64,000 bases of DNA, taken from Telopea speciosissima (taxonomy: Eukaryota; Streptophyta; Magnoliopsida; Proteales; Proteaceae). Position numbers and translations under genes: made by a program. The notes beneath the pieces are model-generated. The model saw only the letters and a program-made list of their open reading frames with translations. It was not told the DNA's origin and made no database searches. How positions within the stretch are numbered: the stretch's first letter is position 1; each line of letters opens with the position of its first letter. Positions 11,054 to 21,681 of this stretch are shown here, piece by piece. Location: assembly GCF_018873765.1 (NCBI RefSeq), contig NC_057925.1, forward strand, positions 43,059,010-43,123,009, read 5' to 3'.

Positions 11054-12190
11054 TAAAAGTAAGGTTTGAGGTCTCTGTTTCGGGCATGGATTCAGTCAGG
11101 CCTGAAATCGAATTGTCTAAGTCCAAACCTGAGATCTCAGCTGAAAACATTTTTTTTTTTTTTTTTCAAATTTCAGCCCTTGATTTAAGGGGGCATATGA
11201 CCTAATTAGATCATGAAACTTGTAGTACAGTCTATTTTAGGCCATATAAGCATGGTGGAACCTAGTTTTTTAAAAATCACACTCAAAATGGTAGTTCGAC
11301 TTCGGACCCTAGATTGGTAGTCATAGTTTGAGGTTTCGCCGAGATTCCAAAATCACCCCTTATTTATGTCAAATATCATTTAAGTAATTTTTTTTATTTT
11401 ATTTACTTAAGATATTATTCATAAATAAACAAATACTCTTATTTGAATTTAATAAAAATAGTTATAAAAATCAAATTCCAAAAGGATAAAAAATCAACCA
11501 TCAGATCAATAACAACAACAATTGAATTTTCGATTGAAGGGGCGATTTTCAACTTTCAAATGCTAGGTTTTTTCTTAAATCTAAAAATTCCATTGATCTT
11601 ATTATTATAGAACATCGCTAAAAACCAGAAGAGCTACAAAATAATCTTTTGTTTTGGTGTCTAAAAATTTATTTCCATTCAGAACGATTTTATACAGTAT
11701 TCACACACACATACCAAATAAAGTTTGACCAAAACATAACTCAAGTAAATACAAATCTCTACTCAAACAAATCCAAGATTGATTAAATCTAATTTATATT
11801 GAAAGAGTTATATTCCGTCAAACCTTATTTGGTGCATGTGAATGCTGTTTAAAATCGTTCTAGATGAATATAAATTTTTTGATATCAAAACAAATGTTTG
11901 TTTTTTTGTCATTCTTTTAGTTTTTAGTAATGTTTTATCATATTAAGATTTACAAATGTTTTAGATGAGAAAAAAAAAACCTTAACATTTGAAAGTTGAA
12001 AATTTGGGTAAATAAGGGAATGATTCTAAAATTATTTTGAACTAAGGGCGATACAGGATGAAATTTTGACCCAATCTCATTGAGATTGGACCAAAATTTT
12101 GGCCAAAACCTAGTATATTTTCTATTTTAGTAGTGGTTTTGACTCGATAGCTATCGAAACCAAGATCTCGGCGAGACCTCGAATCTTAAT
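11054..12190. repeat. Foldback element in unit A
   Basis: Large imperfect inverted repeat centred near 11780. The left arm has TTTCAACTTTCAAATGC at about 11548; the right arm has the complement near 11980. The ends read AAGGTTTGAGGTCTC and GAGACCTCGAATCTT. No coding content. The corresponding copy in unit B lies at about 16226-17233 with a shorter loop. No clean target duplication was found, so the class is unknown. Confidence 0.6.
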
Positions 12191-13419
12191 TAGAAGAAAG
12201 AGTTCATACCATGACTCAAAGGAAGGAAGGAAGAGAGAGAGGGAGAGAGGAGTTAGGGTCAAGGGGTGAGTGTCAAGGGTATTCACGGGTTCATCTTTGT
12301 TCCTTTGATTTGTTCCTGAGATAGAAACAAAATTTAAAAAAGTTTTGTTCCAAATGTCCAGTTCATTCTAGAAAAACGAACAGGCATTACCAAACATGTT
12401 TCTACTCTATTATTGTTCTTAAGGAACAAAAGAACAGTAGAAACGCTCCAAAAAGAACATTACTATTTGATCAAATTAGAACCGCCTAGGGGTGGAGTAC
12501 CATGTTCCAGAAATAGCATTGTTAATTACAGCGGATCTTAGATAGTGAGTAGTTTTTATAATAATAAGTCAAGTCAATAATAATAATAAAACTGGATGAG
12601 CTTGCCATGATGGCTTGGTAAGCACACAGTTATGTAGGTGCCAACTAGATCTCTATTTAGAAATTAGGGCTATGAATGGCAAACACAAGCCCTGCTTTAA
12701 GGAGATTTTTTTGTTGAATCAAGGGCTTAAAAGCTTGCTAGTTTTGGTATTCCAGCAGCCCGCCATGGGGAAAGAAAGAGAAGACATTGAAAGGCTGTTT
12801 TAGGACTGTGAACAGTACCTATGAACAGTAACATGAAAAAAGAGGGGTAGGGTAGAGGAACTCATAACTCACACACTTTCACAAATAAAATTCTATTCAA
12901 CTGTGTAAATTGATTGGGGGTTACATCCTTATATAAGTAGTGTTTGAGTGAACTTCAAACAAATTATAGCAAAATTAAATTAACCACAAAATAATTAATG
13001 GACTTGAGCACTAACATTAACTCATAAAAGGACTCCTAATCACTCTCTTATATTAATTTAATTAAGTAGACTCAAAATAGGGTTCTATCTAGCTAATGAA
13101 GTATCCTAATCTAACTTAAACAATTAGAACATTAATCTCTTTAACCCCCTATGGATCTAAAATTTGGACCTTCTAATTAGATACATTATCAATAGAACAC
13201 TTAAAACAAAAGCCCACAACCAAAATAAGACAAAATTTTGGACACAGGTTGCATTAGGTTGGAATAGCACTAAATGGAAATATCAGAATGATGCAATATA
13301 AGGCAAATCTCAAAATGACAAAGACCACATAAAAGCCTACAACATAGCCAAAAAATTAAGAAAACCCATAAGCTTATCACCTTGCTATAAAATGGTTTAT
13401 CAAAAGATCAATAGATCAA

Positions 13420-13454
13420 CAACTTAGCCTTATCCCAACTAAATGGGGTCGGCT
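13420..13454 (-). mobile_element. 35-bp RTE LINE 3'-tail insertion
   Basis: A tiny insertion (core CTTATCCCAACTAAATGGGG) that matches the 3' end of the RTE-type LINEs at 39871-40538 and 58157-58293. It is flanked by a perfect 21-bp direct repeat at 13399-13419 and 13455-13475. It looks like a reverse-transcription event that stopped after about 35 bases. Confidence 0.8.
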
Positions 13455-14363
13455 ATCAAAAGATCAATAGATCAATTGCTATAATTGAAATGTGATACAT
13501 CGGTTTCAAAAAAATTTCCTTTTTCCATATGAATTATGTTGGCAATGGACTGACTTGGGTTAGAAAGTCCTCAGAGTACACGTTGTCAGGTGTTGATTGT
13601 TTGGAAGTATCTCACTCAGACAATCGGACCAACCAATCAGGCTTCATAAAAAAACAATTACAGGAAAGAATAGTTTGAAACAGGTGGAGACTACATTGCA
13701 GTCACAAAAAATCCCTGGTTCAAACAATCATGTCATCATAATCCATATTCAAGAATTTAATTGGATAGTCAATACAGTATTACAGTGCTATAAAAACCGA
13801 GCTTCTATGTAAGTCAAGAAAAGATTAAACATATCAGGGGATTACCTAAATGGTATGACATGACTGAGGTGGTTGATGAGATGAATCTCCTTAATTCATA
13901 GGAGAGAGGACATAGTGTCAATTCTAACAGAATGTATAAGACCACAACCAATTAATATCAATTTATCAAGTGACAAAAACCAACAAATGAACTCCAATGG
14001 AAATCAATGGAACAGAAATTGATAGGGAGAACCTTCCAATGTGCAAATCATCTTTACTCATGGCCTTATCCACTAAATCATCAAGGCCTCTGTCAATTGA
14101 AGGATCCTATGGTTCTTACACTCACACAAACATGTACATGTCTTTATTTAATTAAGCAGTCATTTGTTTGAGGACTCAGAAGGTATGAGTATTAGCTACA
14201 TCCTCTTACTGTCTCTTCTGTTATTTGTTCTGCCTTAATTTTAATCATTCTAAGCGGCATCAGTTGGTATAGAAATGCACACTCAATAAGAAATACTCTA
14301 TTTATTGAAATAAACCAATATGAAAAGAGAAGTTTGATCACCTGAACAGACAAACTGGAATTC

Positions 14364-15877
14364 TTATGTAACTGAACCAACTTTTCTTCCCAGAACCAAG
14401 AAAAGAGACTCCATCTGCTTATCCAACTTGAATCCTGCCATCTCTATATCCTTGTAGAGCTCCTTACACTTGGCTAACCTCCCTGAAACTGCATATATCT
14501 TGATCAAATTCCGGTATATATCATATGCTGGACTGAAACCTGCATCCTTGAGTCTTGAGAAATATCTTACAGCCCTTGAGAGGTCATTCAAACTGACACA
14601 GTTTTATGACAACACGATAAGCTGGAAGATCAGAGAGACAATTTGATCCCTCCATTTCCCAAACCAGGGCGAGTGCCTCCCTGTATTTCTTCTCAGTGTA
14701 CCGGCTATGGATCATAGTAGTGTACTTGACCACACTCAGGTCACATCCAGATTCCCTGTACCAGTTAAAGAGACTCTCAACAATATCAAATTTCTTGAGC
14801 CTAATACAGACTTTCATGACTGCTGTACAATCCTGCTGCTCCAGTTGCAGATCATCTCCATCTGCAAGCTCATCTAGTAAAGCCAAAACAAGATTGTATG
14901 TGTCTGGGTTCTTACCAAGCTCTAGTATCAGCTTTGCATGGATGCTTGCATCCAGTGTTATTTTATTATCCTTGGCAACCAAGAGCAGCTTCCTAGCTAG
15001 ATTCAAACTCCCTCCTCGTACAAAGCCCCTTGCCATTGCCTCAATAACAGTCCGACTGGCTGAACTCATAAACTTCTCCAAGTCGAAAGGCATTTTCAGT
15101 CCATGGGCCCTTGCTAAGATCTCAATGGTTGAAGCAAGAATGCAGTCATCCGGGAAGAGTTGAGATTGTTTCTTAGCCCAGCAGAAGGTCTGCAGAGCTC
15201 TCTGTGGAAGACCCACATGACCCAATTCCCGTATTGTTAAGGACAGAAATCCCTTTCGGAGGAACTGAACCCACTTATCGCGAATTTCAGATGTATCTTT
15301 ATCTGATGGAAGCCCCCTAATTTCTCTAGCTAGAGCCAGTAGGAAATCAGGGTTCTTGTGTGCTTGCTTAGACAAGGACAACCTAGATGAGAGTGGAGTA
15401 ATCATTCTCACATGTTTCTTCGATGTAGGAAGTCCCAATGGTCTGAGTTTGCATGGATGTGGGAGTGGGAGAGGCCTCCCTGTACAAACTCCAGGGTTTT
15501 TGAGCTATTCTTCCTTGGAAAAGAGATGAAATTGCTTAAATCTCGCCTGAGCTCCACACAGGATCATCATCAACAGTGGCAGCAGTATCATACTCTTCAG
15601 CGGCATTATCATTATCAGATGATGGGTCTGCTCCAGAAGTTCTCTTCTTTATGGATTTATTGACCATGGGGTCTGGTGGAAGCTTTGGGCGCCGTGGAAA
15701 TCTGAGATTTTTGGGTGGCTTCCTATGGTAATGGCGCTGACCTGATCGAGTCGAGGCTCCAATTTTAAAGAGACTCAAAGAATTCCTCGAAATTTCAGGT
15801 CTGTCTAATGGTTTGAATCGGAAAAATTGCAGTTGGGCTATTGGAGATTCATGGTAGGATGCAAGTAGCGAATCCAT
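14364..15877 (-). pseudogene. EMB975-like PPR pseudogene (unit A copy)
   Basis: This is the unit A counterpart of the open gene at 18816-20333. It starts at the same ATG (15877) and is nearly identical over most of its length. Three disabling differences from unit B are visible: a Glu codon turned into a stop near 15536-15538 (GAA to TAA on the coding strand), a 2-bp loss near 15470, and a 2-bp loss near 14597, so only three separate open pieces remain (15877-15536, 15438-14584, 14591-14364). Several missense changes also differ from B. The promoter-side flank is duplicated, so a non-coding or truncated transcript is possible; 113 N-terminal residues could still be made. Few differences imply a recent duplication and recent decay. 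Confidence 0.9.
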
Positions 15878-16203
15878 GTCTTTTTTGAATCAACTTATAT
15901 CGGATTTCCTACAGTAGTGTTGCCGAGCTTGTGCAAGAAAACCCCGAAAATGATAATAGTCACTGCCAACGAAAGGAAATTCAAGGTCGTATTGGCATTT
16001 CATCAAACAAGTATAATGCAGAGCTCTTCCCTGTGATTGGTTTTGATTTAGAGTTCAGTATTTGTTTCCTGAACCCACTCCATGCCCATAACAGTGCTCT
16101 AGTGCAGTTAAAATCGAGCATTTGGGTCTGAATTTGACTTGGAAGGCTCTACTGACTGACTTAACACGAGGATGGATTGCAGTCTTGTAGACGATAGAGG
16201 CCT

Positions 16204-19200
16204 AGAATGTAAACCGTTAAAACTTAAAAGTAAGGTTTGAGGTCTCTGTTTCGGGCATGGATTCAGTCAAGCCTGAAATCGAATTGTCTGAGTCGAAACC
16301 CGAGATCTCAGCTGAAAGCATTTTTTTTTCCCTTCAAATTTTGGCCCTAGATTTAAGGGGTCATATGACCTAATTAGGTCATGAAACTTGTAGTACAGTC
16401 TATTTTAGGCCATATAAGCATGGTGGAACCTAGTTTTTTAAAAATCACACTCAAAATGGTAGTCTGACTTCAGACCCTAAATTGATAGTCATAATTTGAG
16501 GTTTCGTCGAGATTCCAAAATCATCCCTTATTTATGTCAAATATCATTTAAGTAAATTTTTTTTTTATTTCATTTACTAAAGATATTATTCATAAATAAA
16601 CAAATACTCTTATTTGAATCCAATAAAAATAGTTAAAAAAATCAAATTCCAATAGGATAAAAAGTCAACCACAAGATGAACAACAACAGCAATTGAATTT
16701 TCGTTTGAAGGGGTGATTTTCAACTTTCAAATGCTATGTTTTTTCTCAAATCTATAAATTCCATTGATCTTATTATGATAGAACATCACTAAAAAACAAA
16801 AGAGCTGCAAAATAATCTTTTGTTTTGGTGTCTAAAAATTTATTTCCATTTAGAACGATTTTAAACAGTATTCACACACCCACACACCAAATAAAGTTTG
16901 ACCGGAACATAACTCAAGTAAATACAAATCAAATTTGAACAATGATTATTTCTTCACTCTTTTAGTTTTTAGCAATGTTTTATCATGTTAAGATTTACAG
17001 AATTTTTAGATTAGAAAAAAAAAACCTTAGCAATTGAAAGTTGAAAATTTGGGTAAATAAGGGAATGATTCTAAAATTATTTTGAAGTCAAGGCGATACA
17101 GGACGAAATTTTGACCTTGTCTCATTGAGATTGGATCAAAATTTCGGCCGAAACCTAGTATATTTGCTATTTTAGTAGTGGTTTTGACTCGGTAGCTATT
17201 GAAACCAAGATCTCGGCGAGACCTCGAACCTTGATTAGAAGAAAGAGTTCATAACAGAACTCAAAGGAAGGAAGAGAGAGGAGTTAGGGTCAAGGGGTGA
17301 GTGTCAAGGGTATTCACGGGTTCGTCTTTGTTCCTCTGATTTGTTCCTGAGATAGAAACAAAATTTAATTTTGTTTTGTGTTTCTCAAAAGTTTTGTTCC
17401 AAATGTCCAGTTCATTCTAGAAAACCGAACCGGCATTACCAAACATGTTTCTACTCTATTAAAGTTCTTAAGGAACAAAAGAACAGTAGAAACGCTCCAA
17501 AAAGAACATTACTATTTGATCGAATTAGAACTGCCTAGGGATGGAGTACCGTGTTCCAGAAATAGCATTGTTAGTTACAGCGGATCTTGGATAGTGAGTA
17601 GTTTCTATAATAATAATTCAAGTCAATAATAATAATAAAACTGGATGAGCTTGCCATGATGGCTTGGTAAGCACACAGTTATGTAGGTGCCAACTAGATC
17701 TCTATTTAGAAATTAGGGCTATGAATGGCAAATAAGCCCTGTTGTAAGGAGATTTTTTTGTTGAATCAAGGGCTTAAAAGCTTGCTAGTTTTGGTATTCC
17801 AGCAGCCTGTGATGGGGAAAGAAGAGAAGACAATGAAAGGCTGTTTTGGGACTGTGAACAGTACCCATAAACAGTAACATGAAAAAAGAGGTGTAGGGGA
17901 GAGGAACTCAACTCACACTTTCACAAATAAAATTCTATTAAACTGTGTAAATTGATTGGGGGTTACATCCTTATATAAGTAGTGTTTGAGTGAACTTCTA
18001 CACGTTGTTAGGTGTTGATTGTTTGGAAGTCAAGGTCAAGCCTACTCTGGAACTAATTGCTAAGTATCTCACTCAGACAATCGGACCAACCAATCAGGCT
18101 TCATAAAAAGAATTACAGGAAAGAATAGTTTGAAACAGGTGGAGACTTTATTCCAGCAGCAAAAAATCCCTGGTTCAAACAATCATGTCACCATAATCCA
18201 CCATATTCAAGAATTTAATTGGATAGTCAATACGGCATTATAGAAACCGAGCTTATATGTAAGTCAAGAAAACATAAAACATATCAGGAGATTAGACAAA
18301 TAGTATGACATGATTGAGGTGATTGATGAAATGAATCTCCTTAATTCATACGATAGAGGACCTAGTATCAATTCTAACAGAATGTATAACACCACAACCC
18401 AATAAATATAAATTTATCAAGTGACAAAAACCAATAAATGAACTCCAATGGAAATCAATGGAACAGAAACTGATAGGGAGAACCTTTCAATGTGCAAATC
18501 ATTTTTACTCATGGCCTTATCCACTAAATCAGCAAGGCCTCTGTCAATTGAAGGATCCTATGGTTCTTACACTCACACAAACATGTACATGTCTTTATTT
18601 AATTAAGCAGTCATTTGTTTCAGGACTCGGAATGTATGAGTATTAGCTCCATCCCTATTACTGTGCCTTTTGTTATTTGTTCTGCCTTAATTTTGATAAT
18701 TCTAAGCGGCATCAGTTGGTATAGAAATCCATACTCAATAAGAAATACTCTATTTATAGAAATAAACCAATATGAAAAGAGAAGTTTGATCACCTGAACA
18801 GACAAACTGGAATTCTTATGTAACTGAACCAACTTTTCTTTCCAAACCCAAGAAAAGAGACTCCATCTGCTTATCCAACTTGAATCCTGCCAACCCTATA
18901 TCCTGGCAGAGCTCCTTACACTTGGCTAACCTCCCTGAAACGGCATATATTTTGATCAAATTCCGGTATATATCATATGTTGGACTGAAACCTGCATCCT
19001 TGAGTCTTGAGAAATATCTTACAGCCCTTGAGAGGTCATTCAAACAGACACACAGTTTTATGACAACATGATAAGCTGGAAGATCAAAGAGACAATTTGA
19101 TCCCTCCATTTCCCAAACCAGGGCGAGTGCCTCCCTGTATTTCTTCTCAGAGTACCGGCTATGGATCATAGTAGTGTACATGACCACACTCAGGTCACGT

Positions 19201-20658
19201 CCAGATTCCCTGTACCAGTTAAAGAGACTCTCAACAATATCAAATTTCTTGAGCCTAATACAGACTTTCATGACTGCTGTACAATCCTGCTGCTCCAGTT
19301 GCAGATCATCTCTATCTGCAAGCTCATCTAGTAGAGCCAAAACAAGATTGTATTTGTCTGGGTTCTTACCAAGCTCTAGTATCAGCTTTGCATGGATGCT
19401 TGCATCCAGTGTTCTTTTATTATCCTTGGCAACTAAGAGCAGCTTCCTAGCTAGATTCAAACTCCCTCCTCGTATAAAGCCCCTTGCCATTGCCTCAATA
19501 ACAGTCCGACTGGCTGAACTCATAAACTTCTCCAAGTCGAAAGGCATTTTCAGTCCATGGGCCCTTGCTAAGATCTCAATGGTTGAAGCAAGAATGCGGT
19601 CATCCGGGAAGAGTTGAGATTGTTTCTGAGCCCAGCAGAAGGTCTGCAGAGCTCTCTGTGGAAGACCCATATGACCCAATTCCCGTATTGTTAAGGACAG
19701 GGATCCCTTTCGGAGGAACTGAACCCACTTATCGAGGATTTCAGATGCATCTTTATCTGATGGAAGCCCCCTAATTTCTCTAGCTAGAGCCAGTAGGAAA
19801 TCAGGGTTCTTGTATGCTTGCTTAGACAAGGACAATCTAGATGAGAGTGGAGTAATCATTCTCACATGTTTCTTAGATGTAGGAAGTCCCAATGGTCTGA
19901 GTTTGTATGGAAGTGAGAGTGGGAGCGGCCTCTCCCTGTTCAAACTCCCGGGTTTTTGAGCTATTCTTCCTTGGAAAAGAGATGAAATTGCTTCAATCTC
20001 GTCTGAGCTCCACACAGGATCATCATCAACAGTGGCAGCAGTATCATACTCTTCAGCGGCATTATCATTATCAGATGATGGGTCTGCTCCAGAAGTTCTC
20101 TTCTTTATGGATTTATTGACCATGGGGTCTGGTGGAAGCTTTGGGCGCCGTGGAAATCTGAGATTTTTGGGTGGCTTCCTATGGTAATGGCGCTGACCAG
20201 ATCGAGTCGTGGTTCCAATTTTAAAGATACTCAAAGAATTTCTCGAAATTTCAGGTCTGTCTAATGGTTTGAATCGGAAAAATTGTAGTTGGGCTATTGG
20301 AGATTCATGGTAGGATGCAAGTAGCGAATCCATGTCTTTTTGAATCAACTTATATCGGATTTCCTACAGTGGTGTTGCCGAGCTTGTGCAAGAAAACCCC
20401 GAAAATGATAATAGTCACTGCCAACAAAAGGAAATTCAAGGTCGTATAGGCATTTCATCAAACAAGTATAATGCAGAGGTCTTCCCTGTGATTGATTTTC
20501 ATTTAGAGTTCAGTATTTGTTTCCTGAACCCACTCCATGCCCATAACAGCGTTCTAGGGCAGTTAAATCGAGCATTTGGGTCTGAATTCGAATTGGAAGG
20601 CTCTAGTGACTGACTTAACACGAGGATGGATTGCAGTCCTGTAGACGATAGAGGCCTA
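16204..20658. repeat. Tandem segmental duplication, unit B
   Basis: Second unit of the direct duplication (4455 bp). It lacks the ~620 bp present in A at 12957-13576 (the join in B is at about 17997) but keeps about 35 bp (near 18029-18063) that A has lost between AAGT repeats. It carries the open PPR gene. Confidence 0.92.
18816..20333 (-). CDS. EMB975: EMB975-like pentatricopeptide repeat protein
   Basis: An intronless frame of 505 codons. I chose the ATG at 20333 (MDSLLASYHES) because unit A shares it, and because the extension upstream begins only with TTG. The protein matches my recollection of Arabidopsis At2g01860 (EMB975), a P-class PPR protein: a basic N-terminus with RHYHRKPPKNLRFPRRPKLP (about residues 47-66), a central part with LPxKDASxILDKWVQFLRKG and TIRELGHMGLPQRALQTFCWA, and a C-terminal run of PPR helices (VVMYTTMIHSRYSEKKYREAL, AYHVVIKLCVCLNDLSRAVRYF, FSPTYDIYRNLIKIYAVSGRL). 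PPR proteins bind organelle RNA; a plastid or mitochondrial role is an inference. The embryo-defective name implies that the gene is essential, which fits retention of one intact copy. No breaks are seen. Confidence 0.85.
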   Translation of the reverse strand: MDSLLASYHESPIAQLQFFRFKPLDRPEISRNSLSIFKIGTTTRSGQRHYHRKPPKNLRFPRRPKLPPDPMVNKSIKKRTSGADPSSDNDNAAEEYDTAATVDDDPVWSSDEIEAISSLFQGRIAQKPGSLNRERPLPLSLPYKLRPLGLPTSKKHVRMITPLSSRLSLSKQAYKNPDFLLALAREIRGLPSDKDASEILDKWVQFLRKGSLSLTIRELGHMGLPQRALQTFCWAQKQSQLFPDDRILASTIEILARAHGLKMPFDLEKFMSSASRTVIEAMARGFIRGGSLNLARKLLLVAKDNKRTLDASIHAKLILELGKNPDKYNLVLALLDELADRDDLQLEQQDCTAVMKVCIRLKKFDIVESLFNWYRESGRDLSVVMYTTMIHSRYSEKKYREALALVWEMEGSNCLFDLPAYHVVIKLCVCLNDLSRAVRYFSRLKDAGFSPTYDIYRNLIKIYAVSGRLAKCKELCQDIGLAGFKLDKQMESLFLGLERKVGSVT

Positions 20659-20948
20659 AAAGAACCTTGGCGTACTCTAAGAGGCCCTAAAGTAGAGTCT
20701 CGTTTGGGACTGGATTGATGGAGCACACTGGAAGAATAGGTCAAGCGCAACTCGAGGACTATTCCAAGCCGAACTGAGAATCTTTGGTTCCCTCTAGACG
20801 ATAGAGGCCTAAAAGAAACTTGGCGTGCTCTAAGAGGCCCTAAAGTAGAGTCTCATTTGGGACTGGATTGATGGAGCACACTGGAAGAATAGGTCAAGCG
20901 CAATTGGAGGACTATTCCAAGCCGAACTAAGAATCTTTGGTTCCCTCC
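20643..20948. repeat. 153-bp tandem repeat, two copies
   Basis: Two near-identical copies begin with AGACGATAGAGGCCTAAAAG at 20643 and 20796 and end with AGAATCTTTGGTTCCCTC. The first 15 bp are shared with the end of the unit A/B duplication. Confidence 0.9.
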
Positions 20949-21015
20949 CCTCCCCTCCTTTTGGGAAGCATTGATGGTCCGCTAGTCCTACCAAACAAAA
21001 AAAACAGATGGTCCG

Positions 21016-21291
21016 TAGGGGTGTAAATGAATAGTCGAAATCCGTTTCTATATCCATGTCCGTATCTGTTTAGCACTATCCGAATCTCTTCGAAAGCTAA
21101 ACGGATGCGGATACAAATAGGGTATAGCTATCTGAAAAGCTATATTTACATGTAAACGGATAAAATATCCAATCCGGATCCGTGTGTGTATCCGTTTAGC
21201 ACTATCCGAATCCGTCCGATAGCTAATCGGATGCGAATGCGGATGCGGATATAGCACTATCCGAGCCAAATCCGATCCGTTTACAGCCCCA
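21016..21291. mobile_element. hAT-like foldback MITE, family H1
   Basis: A 276-bp element starting TAGGGGTGTAAATG and ending CGTTTACAGCCCCA, with repeated ATCCGAAT/CGGATGCGGAT motifs along both arms. It is flanked by a perfect 8-bp repeat ATGGTCCG at 21008-21015 and 21292-21299, the size typical of hAT elements. Confidence 0.85.
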
Positions 21292-21312
21292 ATGGTCCGC
21301 TATTGCTCAACC

Positions 21313-21561
21313 CATGGTTTTATAGTGCACGGTATCGGATTGTGTATAGATCACCTGTAAAACAAATGCAGGTATCGGCCTGAATCGATTGTATCGGTCA
21401 AATTTAACCTTAATTTCTCTTTAAAAAAACAAGATTTTGAATTGTTTTACTCCTTGTCCATATTGTGTTATCAATATGGTATCGGCACAATATCGAGATC
21501 GGTGACTAGCAAAACTGTTATGTATCACTCGATACGGACGATACTGATACCTCAAACCATA
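21313..21561. mobile_element. hAT-like foldback MITE, family H2
   Basis: A 249-bp element with ends CATGGTTTTATAG and CTCAAACCATA and GGTATCGG/CGATAC repeats in its arms. The flanks are a perfect 8-bp repeat GCTCAACC at 21305-21312 and 21562-21569. It lies only 21 bp from the H1 element. Confidence 0.82.
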
Positions 21562-21681
21562 GCTCAACCTTAGCAAAACTTTGGTGGCTGCTTTGGTTAA
21601 AGTTTTTATAGTCTAAAGTATTGATTTTGATAGTTTATCTCCGGCCTCCCGTTTGATTTGGATCATAAGAACCTCCATTTG

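Larger units (their letters stand above)
11033..16203. repeat. Tandem segmental duplication, unit A
   Basis: Unit A (5171 bp) is followed directly by a highly similar unit B. The junction at 16203/16204 joins GATAGAGGCCT (the unit end, also seen at 20648-20657) to AGAATGTAAACCG (the unit start, also seen as AGAATGTGAACCG at 11033). Each unit has a ~1.1-kb foldback element, ordinary sequence and a minus-strand PPR gene with a few hundred bp of its upstream flank. A carries about 620 bp (12957-13576) that B lacks, plus a larger loop in the foldback (about 11770-11920). Confidence 0.92.

Noticed and set aside
14696-15163. Plus-strand frames of 147-155 codons opposite the PPR genes (also 19174-19617)
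   Set aside because: They mirror the minus-strand PPR coding sequence and recur in both units only because the units are duplicates.
18816-20348. Longer start for the PPR protein (five extra residues before MDSLL)
   Set aside because: The upstream start codon is TTG; unit A shares only the ATG at the MDSLL position.
20973-21015. ATGGTCCG at 20974 as an alternative target-duplication partner for the H1 MITE
   Set aside because: The copies at 21008-21015 and 21292-21299 abut the element ends exactly; the third is a local repeat.
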